Shown here one piece after another: positions 1 to 8,388 of a DNA stretch of 64,000 bases (positions within the stretch are counted from its first letter, which is position 1; every line of letters begins with the position of its first letter). Source of the DNA: Myxococcota bacterium (lineage in GTDB: Bacteria > Myxococcota_A > UBA796 > UBA2385); NCBI GenBank assembly GCA_023150805.1, contig JAKLKF010000019.1, forward strand, positions 18,041 to 82,040, given 5' to 3'. Position numbers and translations under genes: made by a program. Under the pieces are notes generated by a model. It did no database searches, was not told the origin of the DNA, and saw nothing but the letters and a program-made list of their open reading frames with translations.

Positions 1-193
1 GGGACTGGGGGCCCTCGGTGCGGATGATCTGCTCCATCCGGCGGGCGCGCATCCAGCGGATGAAGGGCGGGTACAGCCAGTAGCAGACGGCCAGGGCCGT
101 CACCATCCCCCAGGCCGTCCGGAAGCTGATGTACCGGAAGAGGTTGAAGAACTGGTGCTCGTCGGAGAGCGGGACCAGCAGGTGGTAGAGCAT
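1..193 (-). CDS. mraY: phospho-N-acetylmuramoyl-pentapeptide-transferase MraY (N-terminal part)
   Basis: Only the first 64 codons are inside the window; the rest lies beyond the left edge. The ATG is at 193 and the protein starts MLYHLLVPLSDE, then a hydrophobic helix (TAWGMVTALAVCYWL) and a basic RWMRARRMEQIIR loop, which is the typical MraY N-terminus. MraY transfers phospho-MurNAc-pentapeptide to undecaprenyl phosphate in the inner membrane to make lipid I. It lies 100 bp downstream of murF on the same strand, the usual dcw order, so it is probably co-transcribed. Identity rests on the N-terminus and on context. Confidence 0.9.
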   Translation of the reverse strand, partial: MLYHLLVPLSDEHQFFNLFRYISFRTAWGMVTALAVCYWLYPPFIRWMRARRMEQIIRTEGPQS

Positions 194-293
194 GGGGGCG
201 CGGGGGAGCGGGGGAGGGACGGCGCGGGAGGAGGAGGGGGAGACGGGGGGCGCGCGGGAGGGGAGGAGGCGGGGCGCGCCGCGGAGGAGAGGG

Positions 294-1685
294 TCAGCCC
301 GGGCCGGCCGACCGGATGGAGTGCAAGGCCTGTTCCATGGCCATGCCACGGCTGCCCTTGACCATCACCACGTCGCCCGGCCGGAGCCGGCCGGCAACCC
401 GGGCGCCCAGCGTCGCGGCGTCCGGCGCCAGCACCAGGCTGGCCTCGGCGCCCAGCGCGTGGGCGGCCCGCTGGAAGCGGGGCCCGGCCAGGCCCACCAG
501 GTCGAGCCCCAGGCCCAGCGCCTCGCGGAGCACGTCCTGGTGGGCCGGATCCTCGTGGCTGCCCAGCTCCAGCATGTCCCCCAGCAGGGCGACGCGGCGG
601 GCCCCCTGGACCGCGGCGAGCGTGGCCAGCGAGGCCGCCATGCTGACCGGGTTGGCGTTGTAGGCGTCGTTGATGAAGCGCAGCCCGCCGGGGCCGTCCT
701 CCAGGCGCTGCCGCATGCCGACGGCCTCGTAGCGCTGCAGGCGCGGGCCCATGCGCTCGACGGGCACGTGCAGGGCGACGCCGACGGCGATGGCGGCGCA
801 GGCGTCCTGGGCCAGGTGCAGGCCGGGCACCGGCAGGCTGCCCAGCACGACGCCGTCGCCAGGGGTCTCCACCCGGAACCGGGTCGCCAGCGTGGTCGCG
901 TCGACCACGGCGTCCGTCAACCGGACGTCGATGCTCTTCGACCCTGGGTCGCGCGCCGTGCCGTAGCGCAGGACGTGCACCCCCTCGGGGATGGGCAGCG
1001 CGCGCACCCGCGGGTCGTCGGCGTTGACGACGCAGACGTCGCCCGGGCGCGCGCCCGCGAACAGCTCGCCCTTGGCCCGGGCCACCCCCTCCAGGCTGCC
1101 CACGCCCTCCAGGTGCGCGGCGCCGACGTTGGTGATGAGGCGCACGGTGGGGCGGGCGATCTCCTGGAGCAGGTGGATCTCGCCCAGGTGGTTCATGCCC
1201 AGCTCGATGACCCAGGCGTCGGCCTCGACCGGGGCGGAGAGGATGGTCAGCGGCACGCCGACGTGGTTGTTGAGGTTGCCCTCGGTGGCGTGCACGCAGG
1301 GGCCCCGCTCCTCGCCCTGGCCCAGGATCTTCGCGATCATCGCCCGGGTGGTGGTCTTGCCGGCGCTGCCGGTGACGCCGACGACGGGGCCGCGGAAGCC
1401 CTGCCGGACCCAGCCCGCCAGGGCCTGCAGCGCCAGCAGGCCGTCGTCGACCCGCACGAAGCCGCGGTCCCAGCCCTCGGGGACGTGGCGAGCCACCGCC
1501 CCGGCGCAGCCCGCGGCCAGGGCGTGGGGCAGGAAGTCGTGGCCGTCGAAGCGGTCGCCGGACAGGGCCAGGAACCACTGCCCGGGGGCCAGGCGGCGGC
1601 TGTCGGTGGCGATGACCCCCGGCGCGCCGTGGCGCACCAGGGTGCCCCCGGTGCCGGTGGCGATGTCGTCGTCGCGCAGGATCAC
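294..1685 (-). CDS. murF: UDP-MurNAc-tripeptide--D-Ala-D-Ala ligase MurF
   Basis: Cytoplasmic ATP-dependent ligase that adds D-Ala-D-Ala to UDP-MurNAc-tripeptide. The protein has 463 residues, normal for the family. The Mur-ligase P-loop GVTGSAGKTTT lies near residues 103-113, and ELGMNHLGEI and FINDAYNANP are the conserved central and ADP-ribose-binding signatures. I chose the GTG at 1685 because it overlaps the murE stop by four bases (GTGA), indicating translational coupling, and the first residues (VILRDDDIA) begin the MurF N-terminal fold. Sits between murE and mraY as in most dcw clusters. Confidence 0.95.
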   Translation of the reverse strand: MILRDDDIATGTGGTLVRHGAPGVIATDSRRLAPGQWFLALSGDRFDGHDFLPHALAAGCAGAVARHVPEGWDRGFVRVDDGLLALQALAGWVRQGFRGPVVGVTGSAGKTTTRAMIAKILGQGEERGPCVHATEGNLNNHVGVPLTILSAPVEADAWVIELGMNHLGEIHLLQEIARPTVRLITNVGAAHLEGVGSLEGVARAKGELFAGARPGDVCVVNADDPRVRALPIPEGVHVLRYGTARDPGSKSIDVRLTDAVVDATTLATRFRVETPGDGVVLGSLPVPGLHLAQDACAAIAVGVALHVPVERMGPRLQRYEAVGMRQRLEDGPGGLRFINDAYNANPVSMAASLATLAAVQGARRVALLGDMLELGSHEDPAHQDVLREALGLGLDLVGLAGPRFQRAAHALGAEASLVLAPDAATLGARVAGRLRPGDVVMVKGSRGMAMEQALHSIRSAGPG

Positions 1686-3187
1686 TGCGTCTCCAGGCGG
1701 GGGGCGGAGGAGGAGGGGAGCGCCGCGGGGGGGTGCCGCGCGAGCGCGTTGGCGGCGACGAGGCGATCGTCGAAGGGCAGCACGCGGTCGCCGACGGTCT
1801 GGGTGGTCTCGTGGCCCTTGCCCGCGACCAGGACGGCGTCGCCTTCGCCCGCGGCGGCGACGGCCAGGGCGACGGCGCGGGCGCGATCCAGCTCGACCTG
1901 GACCCGGGGCCGGTCGGCGGGCGCCACCCCCTCCAGCACGGCGGCGGCGATGGCGGCGGGGTCCTCGCTGCGGGGGTTGTCGCTGGTGATCCAGACGGCG
2001 TCGGCGCCCTCGGCCGCGGCGCGGCCCATCAGGGGGCGCTTGGCCGCGTCGCGGTCGCCCCCGCAGCCGAAGACGATGGACAGGCGGCGGGGGTGCAGCG
2101 CGCGCAGGGTCGCCAGCGCGCGCTCGATGGCGTCGGGGCTGTGGGCGTAGTCGACCAGGACGGTGCGGGCGCCGTGGGGGTCGGGGACCCGCTCCAGGCG
2201 GCCGGGCACGGCGGGCAGGGCGGCCAGGCCGCGCAGCGCGGTGTCCAGCGGGATGCCCAGGGCCAGCGCGGCGCCAAGGGCGGCGAGCGCGTTGTCGACG
2301 TTGTGGGCGCCGGGCAGCGGCAGGCGCAGGGTCCCCTCGCCGGCGGGGGTGGACACGTGGGCGGTGGCGCCGTCCAGGCTCAGCCGCACCTCGCTCGCCG
2401 AGATGTCCAGGCCCTCCGCTCGCCCGTAGCGCCAGGCCCGGCGCGGCCCGGCCGCGGCCAGGACCTGGTCGGCGACGGGGTCCAGGCCGTGCACGACCGC
2501 GGTGCCGTCGGGCGCCAGCAGCTCGGAGAACAGCCGCAGCTTGGCGTCGAGGTAGGCCCGCATCGTCCCGTGGAAGTCGAGGTGGTCCTGGCTGAAGCTC
2601 GTGAAGACGGCGACCGCGAAGGAGGTGGCGTCCACCCGGCGCTGGCTGAGGCCGATGCTGCTGACCTCCATCGCGCACAGGCCGCAGCCGGCGTCCCGCA
2701 TCGTGGCCAGCAGGGCCTGGAGCGCCGGGGCCTCGGGGGTGGTGAAGGCGGTGGACAGGGGCTGTCCGGCGACGCGGTTGCCGGTGGTGCCGATGACGCC
2801 GGCGGCCAGGCCGGCGGCCGTCGCGACGGCCTCGACCATCCAGCTCACGGTGGTCTTGCCGTTGGTGCCGGTGATGCCGACGACGGGGAGGTGGGCCGAG
2901 GGGTGGCCGGCCAGGGCGGCCGCGGCGCGGGCCAGGGCCAGGCGGGCGTCGTCGACCCGGATGACGGTGACGCCGGGCGCGGCCTGGACCGGGCCGTCGG
3001 CGACCACGGCGGCGACCTGCAGGCCGGGGACGAAGCTGCGGCCGTCGACGCGCCCGCCGCGCACGGCGACGTAGACGGCGTCGGGTCCGGCCTGGCGCGA
3101 GTCGTGGGTGACGCGCGCCACGTCGCGCTGCACGTCGCCGTGCACGGCCAGGGGGTGGAGGGCGTCGACCAGCGTGGCGAGGAGCAT
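1682..3187 (-). CDS. murE: UDP-MurNAc-L-Ala-D-Glu--meso-DAP ligase MurE
   Basis: Adds the third stem-peptide residue in peptidoglycan precursor synthesis. The protein has 501 residues with the ATP-binding GITGTNGKTT at about 104-113 and the Mur-ligase C-terminal domain. The DNPR motif at residues 403-406 (SDNPRSEDP) is the known signature of MurE enzymes that select meso-diaminopimelate rather than lysine, so the wall is predicted to be the DAP type. ATG start at 3187; the stop overlaps the murF GTG. Upstream there is an unusually long gap to ftsI, so murE-murF-mraY may have their own transcription or leader control. Confidence 0.95.
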   Translation of the reverse strand: MLLATLVDALHPLAVHGDVQRDVARVTHDSRQAGPDAVYVAVRGGRVDGRSFVPGLQVAAVVADGPVQAAPGVTVIRVDDARLALARAAAALAGHPSAHLPVVGITGTNGKTTVSWMVEAVATAAGLAAGVIGTTGNRVAGQPLSTAFTTPEAPALQALLATMRDAGCGLCAMEVSSIGLSQRRVDATSFAVAVFTSFSQDHLDFHGTMRAYLDAKLRLFSELLAPDGTAVVHGLDPVADQVLAAAGPRRAWRYGRAEGLDISASEVRLSLDGATAHVSTPAGEGTLRLPLPGAHNVDNALAALGAALALGIPLDTALRGLAALPAVPGRLERVPDPHGARTVLVDYAHSPDAIERALATLRALHPRRLSIVFGCGGDRDAAKRPLMGRAAAEGADAVWITSDNPRSEDPAAIAAAVLEGVAPADRPRVQVELDRARAVALAVAAAGEGDAVLVAGKGHETTQTVGDRVLPFDDRLVAANALARHPPAALPSSSAPRLETQ

Positions 3188-3807
3188 GGCGAGGGGAGGG
3201 CGGCGACGGAGGAGGGGAGCGGATGCCCCCCTCCTCCGGGACGGCCCGCAGCCGGGGGCTGCGCCGGGATGTTGGGGTGGGACGAGGTCACCCTCGCCGG
3301 TTGGATGGAGACGCGGAGGACAGGTGGCACCGGCGGGAACCGGAGCGCGGGGGAGGTGCCGTGCGCGGGGGGTGGAGTCCCCGCGCCCGACCAGGCCCTG
3401 CGAGCAGGGCCGCCCGCTCCGGGAGGAGCGGGAGAGGAAGCGACCGTGGCGCCGTCGCCGCTCCCCAGGAAGGGAGGTGCGTCCCCCGCGGAGGCCGGGT
3501 CGGCCCGGGCGGGAGGGGCAGCAGGGGTGCGGCAGCGGGGTTCGAGCCGGGCGTCAGCGACGGGGCGGGTGGGGAGAGCGAGGCGAGAGGCGGGGAGGTG
3601 CCGGAAGGAGGGAGTCCGGGAGTGCCTGTCTCCGGGGGAGGGTCCACCCGAGGGGGGATCCCGTCGCGCGGCCGTGTGGCGGGCGGCGGGGGGCCGCCCG
3701 GCAGGGCTCGGTGTCGGCCGGCCGCGGCCTCGCGGGGGACGCGAGGAGGGCGGCGGCGCCGACGGTCACAGGTTTTGAGAGAGCGGGAGAGGGGTGAGCG
3801 GAGCGCC
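3188..3807. other. 620-bp gap between ftsI and murE with strong stem-loops
   Basis: I find no convincing gene here. The longest minus-strand reading frame (about 3288-3647) gives a low-complexity Pro/Ser/Arg peptide with no family resemblance. The plus strand is purine-rich. The region contains at least four perfect hairpins (three listed in the next entry, plus one at 3728-3746 with a 7-bp stem). Genes in this part of a dcw cluster normally abut or overlap, so the gap is notable. Confidence 0.6.
3364..3432. repeat. three consecutive perfect stem-loops
   Basis: Stem 1: CGCGGGG (3364-3370) pairs with CCCCGCG (3379-3385). Stem 2: GGCCCTG (3394-3400), loop CGAG, CAGGGCC (3405-3411). Stem 3: CCCGCTCC (3413-3420), loop GGGA, GGAGCGGG (3425-3432). 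All are perfect and almost contiguous. None has a T-run after it on either strand, so they are not classical terminators; an mRNA leader or processing structure ahead of murE is possible. Confidence 0.6.
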
Positions 3808-5904
3808 TCAGCGCAGCAGGACCTCGACCTCGGCGCCGGGCCGCAGCGGGGAGCCGGCGGCGGGCACCTGCTCGGCGACGCGGCCGCTGCCGGTGACGCG
3901 CACGGCCAGGCCGGCGCCCTGCAGGGAGACGAGGGCGTCGCGCATCGACAGGCCGGACAGGTCCGGCAGGCGCAGGGAGCCGTCGGCCTGCCAGGTCAGC
4001 TCGGCGGGCGCCACGGGGGCCAGCGGCTCGGCGGGCTCGGTGGCCGGCTCGGCCGCGGGCCGCGAGGGGGTCGCCTCGGCCAGCAGGACCGGGTCGGGCG
4101 CCACCCCCAGGATGCGCATGCTGTTCTGCGCGATCTGCTTGAAGGCCGGCGCAGCGGTCCAGCCGCCGAAGCGGGGGCCGATCGTGGGCGAGTCGACCAC
4201 GACGGCGATGGACAGCACCGGGTCGTCGGCGGGGATCAGGCCCACGAAGGAGCCCATGCGCGCCGTGCCCGAGTAGTTGCCACCCTCCAGCTTCTTGGCG
4301 GTGCCGGTCTTGCCGGCCACCAGGTAGCCGGGCACGGCGGCCTTGGTGCCGGTGCCCCCCTTCTGCGTCACCGCCACCATCATCTCGACGATGGTCCGGG
4401 CGTGCTCCTCGGCGACCACGCGCCCCTCGGCCTCGGGCTCGTAGCGGGCGACCAGGTCCCCCCGGGGATCGCGGATCTCCTTGACCAGGCGGGGCTCCAT
4501 GCGCACGCCGCCGTTGCCCAGGGTCGCCATGGCGCTGGCGAGCTGCACGGCGTTGGCGCTGGCGCCGTAGCCGTAGGCCGTGGTGGCGAGCTCGATGCGG
4601 CGGATGCCCTGGGGGCTCCGCAGCAGGCCGCGGGTCTCGCCCGGCAGGTCCAGGCCGGTGGAGCGGCCGAAGCCGAAGGCCGACAGGTAGCCCAGCGCCT
4701 TCTCCGGGCCGAGCTCCAGGGCCAGCTTGGCGGCGCAGACGTTGCTGCTGAACTTGATGACCTCGCGTAGCGTGCCCTCGTGGAAGCCGTGCTCGTCCTT
4801 GATGAGCTTGGTGCCGACCATCCAGGCGCCCCCCTCGCAGTCGAGCACCGTGGTCGGCGTGACCATCCCGGTGTCGAGCGCGGCGGCGGCCACGAAGGGC
4901 TTGAAGACCGAGCCCGGCTCGATGGCGTCCATGGCGGCGCGGTTCTTCAGGAGCTGGATGTCGAGGTCGGCCTGGTCGTTGGGGTTGATCCCCGGCACCG
5001 TCACCATCGCCAGGATCTCGCCCGTGTGGACATCGGTCACGACGGCGTAGGCGGTGGTGGCGCCGGTGGAGATCAGCGCGTCGTTCAGCGCCTGCTCGGT
5101 CACGCGCTGGATGCGCCGGTCGATGGTCAGCACGACGTCGGAGCCGGGCTCGGCGTCCCGCTCGTCCATGGTCACCGAGCGGCCCTTGCGATCGTGCCAC
5201 TGGACGAACTTGACGACCTGCCCCTGCAGGTGGCCGTCCAGGGCGCGCTCCAGGCCGGCCAGGCCGATGCCGTTGGCGCCCACCACGCCCAGCAGCGAGG
5301 CGGCGTCCGCGCGCCCCGGGTAGAAGCGGCGCCGGTCGCGCCGGACGAACAGGCTGCGCTCCAGCTCCTTGTCCCCCTCGACCAGGCCGCGCAGCTGGGA
5401 CAGCTCCTCGGGCGTCAGGCCGCGGGCCAGCCGGACGTCGCGCTTGCCGGGCACGAGCAGGCGCGAGGTCAGCTCGGCCAGGTCGGCGCCGGTGGGCGCG
5501 GCCATGACCTGGGCCATGCGCCGGCGGCCGTCCTCGGACAGCTCGCCGGGGTCGACGTGCAGCTCGCGCAGGTCGACCGTCGTGGCCAGGATGGCGCCGT
5601 TGCGGTCCCGCACCTCGCCCCGGCGACCCCGCACCTCGATGGTGGCCTCGAACTGCCCGCTGGCCTGGCTCTCCAGCCGCTCGTCCGGCAGCAGCATCAG
5701 CGCGCCCGCCTTGCCGAACAGCACGCCGTAGCCGGCCAGGATCATCGCGCCGACGAAGAGCACCCGCGCCGTGGAGCGGGCCCGCAGGGCGCCGTCGGAC
5801 TCGCGCTCCACCGCCGGCCGCAGCGCGATGTGGTCCACCACCGCCAGCGGGCGCGGGTCGCGGCGCTTGCGGGGGGAGTCGGGGGAGGGGCGGCGGGCGG
5901 ACAT
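3808..5904 (-). CDS. ftsI: penicillin-binding protein FtsI/SpoVD type with PASTA domain
   Basis: Septal DD-transpeptidase anchored in the inner membrane. The protein has 698 residues: cytoplasmic basic N-terminus, one membrane helix (about 47-64, RVLFVGAMILAGYGVLFG), PBP dimerisation region, then the transpeptidase with SVFK (Ser332/Lys335), SSN (386-388) and KTG (532-534). The last 60 residues form one PASTA domain (LPDLSGLSMRDALVSLQGAG), which is typical of SpoVD-like and myxobacterial FtsI but absent from E. coli FtsI. The ATG at 5904 was chosen because it gives a short cytoplasmic tail; translation is open further upstream but reads through ftsL in another frame. Lies between ftsL and murE. 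Confidence 0.93.
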   Translation of the reverse strand: MSARRPSPDSPRKRRDPRPLAVVDHIALRPAVERESDGALRARSTARVLFVGAMILAGYGVLFGKAGALMLLPDERLESQASGQFEATIEVRGRRGEVRDRNGAILATTVDLRELHVDPGELSEDGRRRMAQVMAAPTGADLAELTSRLLVPGKRDVRLARGLTPEELSQLRGLVEGDKELERSLFVRRDRRRFYPGRADAASLLGVVGANGIGLAGLERALDGHLQGQVVKFVQWHDRKGRSVTMDERDAEPGSDVVLTIDRRIQRVTEQALNDALISTGATTAYAVVTDVHTGEILAMVTVPGINPNDQADLDIQLLKNRAAMDAIEPGSVFKPFVAAAALDTGMVTPTTVLDCEGGAWMVGTKLIKDEHGFHEGTLREVIKFSSNVCAAKLALELGPEKALGYLSAFGFGRSTGLDLPGETRGLLRSPQGIRRIELATTAYGYGASANAVQLASAMATLGNGGVRMEPRLVKEIRDPRGDLVARYEPEAEGRVVAEEHARTIVEMMVAVTQKGGTGTKAAVPGYLVAGKTGTAKKLEGGNYSGTARMGSFVGLIPADDPVLSIAVVVDSPTIGPRFGGWTAAPAFKQIAQNSMRILGVAPDPVLLAEATPSRPAAEPATEPAEPLAPVAPAELTWQADGSLRLPDLSGLSMRDALVSLQGAGLAVRVTGSGRVAEQVPAAGSPLRPGAEVEVLLR

Positions 5905-5933
5905 GGAGGGGGCTCGGCGTGGGGCGGGCGGGC

Positions 5934-6338
5934 TCAGCGGGTGGAGAGGTCGACGACCGGGACGTTGGGGACCAGCCCCAGCGGCAGCGCGGCCTGCTGC
6001 AGGCGGCTGGGGTCGCGCATGGTGGCGAGCTCGAGCTGGAGGCGGGCGTTCTCGGCCTGGGCGCTCTCGTAGGCCGCGGCGGCCCGGTGCAGCTCCACCG
6101 AGGTCCGGCGCAGGTCGATGCGGGACCAGGCGCTGATCAGCAGGCAGGCCCCGACCAGGGCGAAGATGGCCAGGTAGCTGCCCAGCCGGTCGATCTCGAC
6201 GTGGCCCTGGTGGCTGGCGTCGAGGCCGGCCAGGCGGGCAGGCACCGGCCGGGGGAGGGCCGGCGTGACGGCCTGCCACGCGCGCTGGGCGGTGGAGGCG
6301 ATGGCGTTGGACGCGTGGGCGAGGGAGGTGCGGCGCAT
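5934..6338 (-). CDS. ftsL: FtsL-like cell division protein
   Basis: A 134-residue bitopic protein between rsmH and ftsI, the standard position of ftsL. It has about 60 cytoplasmic residues, one hydrophobic helix (YLAIFALVGACLLISAW) and a periplasmic coiled-coil-like stretch (VELHRAAAAYESAQAENARL) ending in a short LGLVPNVPVVDL tail. FtsL proteins diverge strongly in sequence, so the call relies on topology, size and synteny. In other bacteria FtsL works with FtsB and FtsQ to activate FtsW-FtsI at the septum. Confidence 0.8.
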   Translation of the reverse strand: MRRTSLAHASNAIASTAQRAWQAVTPALPRPVPARLAGLDASHQGHVEIDRLGSYLAIFALVGACLLISAWSRIDLRRTSVELHRAAAAYESAQAENARLQLELATMRDPSRLQQAALPLGLVPNVPVVDLSTR

Positions 6339-6406
6339 GGGGACTCCGCGGGAGCGTCAGCGGGAGCAGCGGGGAGGAGTCGGGGGGAGGAGGGGCGGGG
6401 GGGTGG

Positions 6407-7327
6407 TCAGGCCGGCAGGCGGCGGAGGACCCGGAGGCGGGCGGAGCGGGCCCGGGGGTTGGCCGGGTCGGCCTCCGCGCCGGTGAGGCCCTTGCGGGTG
6501 ACCAGCTCGAAGGCGGGGGGGGCGAGGGGCGCTCCGTAGGCGTCCGTGGGGGCGCCGACGCCGGAGAGCTCGCGGAAGCGGTGCTTGACCATGCGGTCTT
6601 CGAGGGAGTGGAAGCTGATCACGGCCAGCCTCCCGCCGGGCGCCAGCAGGTCCGGAGCGTCGCGCAGGGCGCGGTCGAGCTGGCCCAGCTCGTCGTTGAC
6701 GGCCATGCGCAGGGCCTGGAAGGTGCGGGTGGCCGGGTGGACCCGGCTGCCGTGGTAGCCCGAGGCCCGCGCGACGCAGTCGGCCAGGGCGAGGGTGCTG
6801 GTCCAGGGCCGGCCTGCCAGCACGGCCCGGGCGATGCGGCGGGCGCGGGGCTCTTCGCCCAGCTCGTGCAGGATCCGGGCGAGGCCGGCCTCGTCCAGGC
6901 CGTCGAGCAGCGCGGCGACCGGCTGGCCGTGCTCGGGGTCCATGCGCATGTCGACCGGGCCGTCGTGCTGGAGCGAGAAGCCCCGCGCGCCCTGGTCGAG
7001 CTGCGGGCTGCTGACGCCCAGGTCGAGCAGGATCCCGTCGAAGGGCGCCCGGTCGCCGACCAGGGCCGCCATGTCGCCGAAGGCGCCGCGGACGGCCCGG
7101 AAGCGGTCGCCGTAGGCCGAGAGCCGCCGGCCCGCCGCGGCCAGGGCCTGGGGGTCGCGGTCGATGCCCAGCAGGAGGCCGTCCGGCGCGGTCCCCTGCA
7201 GGATGCGCTCGGCGTGGCCGCCGCCGCCCAGGGTGCCGTCCAGCCAGGTGCCGCCGGGGCGCAGGTCGAGCAGCTCGACCGTGGCGTCGAGCAGCACGCT
7301 CTGGTGGTGGAAGGGCGGGTGGTCCAT
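6407..7327 (-). CDS. rsmH: 16S rRNA (cytosine1402-N4)-methyltransferase RsmH
   Basis: SAM-dependent methyltransferase (old name MraW) that modifies C1402 of 16S rRNA. The protein has 306 residues and starts MDHPPFHHQSVLLDA. The signature DGTLGGGGHAERIL near residues 35-48 is the SAM-binding loop, followed by GVSSPQLDQGARGFS and ISFHSLEDRMVKH, both diagnostic of the family. The start is four bases from the mraZ stop, so the two are probably translated together. Second gene of the dcw operon. Confidence 0.96.
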   Translation of the reverse strand: MDHPPFHHQSVLLDATVELLDLRPGGTWLDGTLGGGGHAERILQGTAPDGLLLGIDRDPQALAAAGRRLSAYGDRFRAVRGAFGDMAALVGDRAPFDGILLDLGVSSPQLDQGARGFSLQHDGPVDMRMDPEHGQPVAALLDGLDEAGLARILHELGEEPRARRIARAVLAGRPWTSTLALADCVARASGYHGSRVHPATRTFQALRMAVNDELGQLDRALRDAPDLLAPGGRLAVISFHSLEDRMVKHRFRELSGVGAPTDAYGAPLAPPAFELVTRKGLTGAEADPANPRARSARLRVLRRLPA

Positions 7328-7331
7328 GGGC

Positions 7332-7811
7332 TCACCGGTCCTCCCCGGGGGCGGGCAGGCTGGACAGGCCGGTGGTGCCCGTCTCCTGGTCCCACAGGCT
7401 CATGGCCTGCTCGAAGGCGCGCTCCCAGCGGCCGGCGTCCCAGACCTCGAACCAGTCCAGGCTGCTGTAGGCGACCAGCTCGCGGTCCAGGCCCGCCAGC
7501 TTGCGCAGCATCGGCGGGATCAGGACCCGGCCGTTGTTGTCGATGTCGACGGCCTGGCTGGTGGAGTCGATGGCCCGCAGGTAGACGATGGTCTTGCCGG
7601 CGAAGGGATCGGCGTCGCGGACCCGGCCCTTGACGATGCGGCGGTAGTCCTCGGGCGTGTAGAAGGACAGGCCCCCGCGGTTGCCCTGGTTGGCCACGAC
7701 GACGAGCGAGTCCACCTCGGCCTTCTTCAGGGCCGCCCGGAGCGGGGACGGCAGGGTGAGCCGGCCCTTCGGGTCCAGGGTGAGCTGGGTGTGGAACTCT
7801 TCGTACTGCAT
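7332..7811 (-). CDS. mraZ: transcriptional regulator MraZ
   Basis: A 159-residue protein with two SpoVT/AbrB-like repeats, the first containing LTLDPKGRLTLPSPLR and the second VDIDNNGRVLIPPMLR. In E. coli and mollicutes MraZ binds short direct repeats ahead of its own gene and controls the dcw operon. Here the ATG at 7811 is followed by rsmH four bases after the stop. A four-box array at 7890-7924 fits autoregulation. The C-terminal extension (TTGLSSLPAPGEDR) is short and without known function. Confidence 0.95.
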   Translation of the reverse strand: MQYEEFHTQLTLDPKGRLTLPSPLRAALKKAEVDSLVVVANQGNRGGLSFYTPEDYRRIVKGRVRDADPFAGKTIVYLRAIDSTSQAVDIDNNGRVLIPPMLRKLAGLDRELVAYSSLDWFEVWDAGRWERAFEQAMSLWDQETGTTGLSSLPAPGEDR

Positions 7812-7889
7812 GGGTGGCCAGGAGGGCGGTGGCCAGGAGGGAGGCGGCCGAGAGGGAGGGGCGAGACGAGGCGCGGCGCGCGCGTTCGT

Positions 7890-7924
7890 TCCACCGCGAT
7901 CCACCATCACCCACTTCAGCCCAC
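7890..7924 (-). promoter_or_regulatory. MraZ operator: four boxes with 10-bp period
   Basis: Read on the minus strand, GTGGG, GTGGG, GTGGA and GTGGA occur at exact 10-bp steps (plus-strand CCAC at 7921, 7911, 7901 and 7891). The E. coli MraZ site is TGGGN direct repeats separated by five bases, so motif, spacing and position about 80 bp ahead of mraZ all agree. The boxes cover the proposed promoter spacer, which suggests direct repression. Confidence 0.8.
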
Positions 7925-7931
7925 TTCTCAA
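7903..7931 (-). promoter_or_regulatory. putative sigma-70 promoter of the mraZ/dcw operon
   Basis: The minus strand has TTGAGA (7931-7926, five of six matches to TTGACA), a 17-bp spacer and GATGGT (7908-7903, three of six matches to TATAAT). The -10 is weak, but the placement under the MraZ boxes is persuasive. Transcription would start near 7896, giving a leader of about 85 bases. Confidence 0.45.
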
Positions 7932-8232
7932 CCCGTTTTCGGGGTTTTTGCCCCCCGGTCCGTGAAATCCGGTTCGCACCCCGGACGGGGGGCGGACCCT
8001 GTGCCACGCGGGCGGTGGGCGCGCGGATCCCGGGTCGGCGCGGGCTGGCCGTCCTTCGCGTCCCGGTGGGGATCCTGGCCGGATCCGCCGGTGGGGCGCG
8101 CTTCGTGGAACGGGGGGGCGCGGCCGCGGGCGGCCGACGGTCGGCGGCGGGCGGGTGCGGCTGCGGCTGCGCAGCGGCCTGCGCAGCCCGGCTGGGTCGG
8201 GCTCCGGCGTGGAACGGACCCGCGCGGGCCGG

Positions 8233-8258
8233 GTGGGGGCGAGGTGGATCGAAGTGGA
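8233..8258 (+). promoter_or_regulatory. second GTGG(G/A) box array facing smpB
   Basis: On the plus strand GTGGG at 8233, GTGGA at 8244 and GTGGA at 8254 are spaced 11 and 10 bp; the last two lie in a direct repeat of GTGGATCGA. This resembles the MraZ boxes at 7890-7924 but in the opposite orientation, about 130 bp ahead of smpB. Function is inferred only; G-rich sequence makes chance matches possible. Confidence 0.35.
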
Positions 8259-8388
8259 TCGACCCGCGGGCTCCCGGGGGCCGCCCGGGGGTCGGAGGAG
8301 CCCAGGGGGGGAGGCGCGGGGTGTTGGCGCCGCGGGAGAGGCGGGCCGCGATAGGAGCAGCGGGGCCCCTGGGGCCCGCGGAGGGGCC

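Larger units (their letters stand above)
7812..8388. other. divergent intergenic region mraZ / smpB
   Basis: A 577-bp region between divergent genes. Apart from the two box arrays and the mraZ promoter it contains a short stem CCCG-TTTT-CGGG followed by GTTTTT near 7932-7947, without a gene it would terminate. I see no RNA gene or credible reading frame here. Confidence 0.5.

Noticed and set aside
192..2150. Long plus-strand open frame (about 652 codons) opposite murF and murE
   Set aside because: Antisense to two clear Mur ligases; translation is low-complexity and matches no family. High GC creates such frames throughout the window.
3538..3560. tRNA T-loop-like GGGTTCGAGCC
   Set aside because: No matching acceptor stem, D-arm or anticodon arm around it.
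3288..3647. Minus-strand Pro/Ser-rich frame in the ftsI-murE gap
   Set aside because: Low complexity, no Shine-Dalgarno, no family resemblance.
7932..7947. CCCG-TTTT-CGGG stem with T-run as a terminator
   Set aside because: It lies between divergent genes, so there is no transcript for it to terminate on the strand with the T-run.
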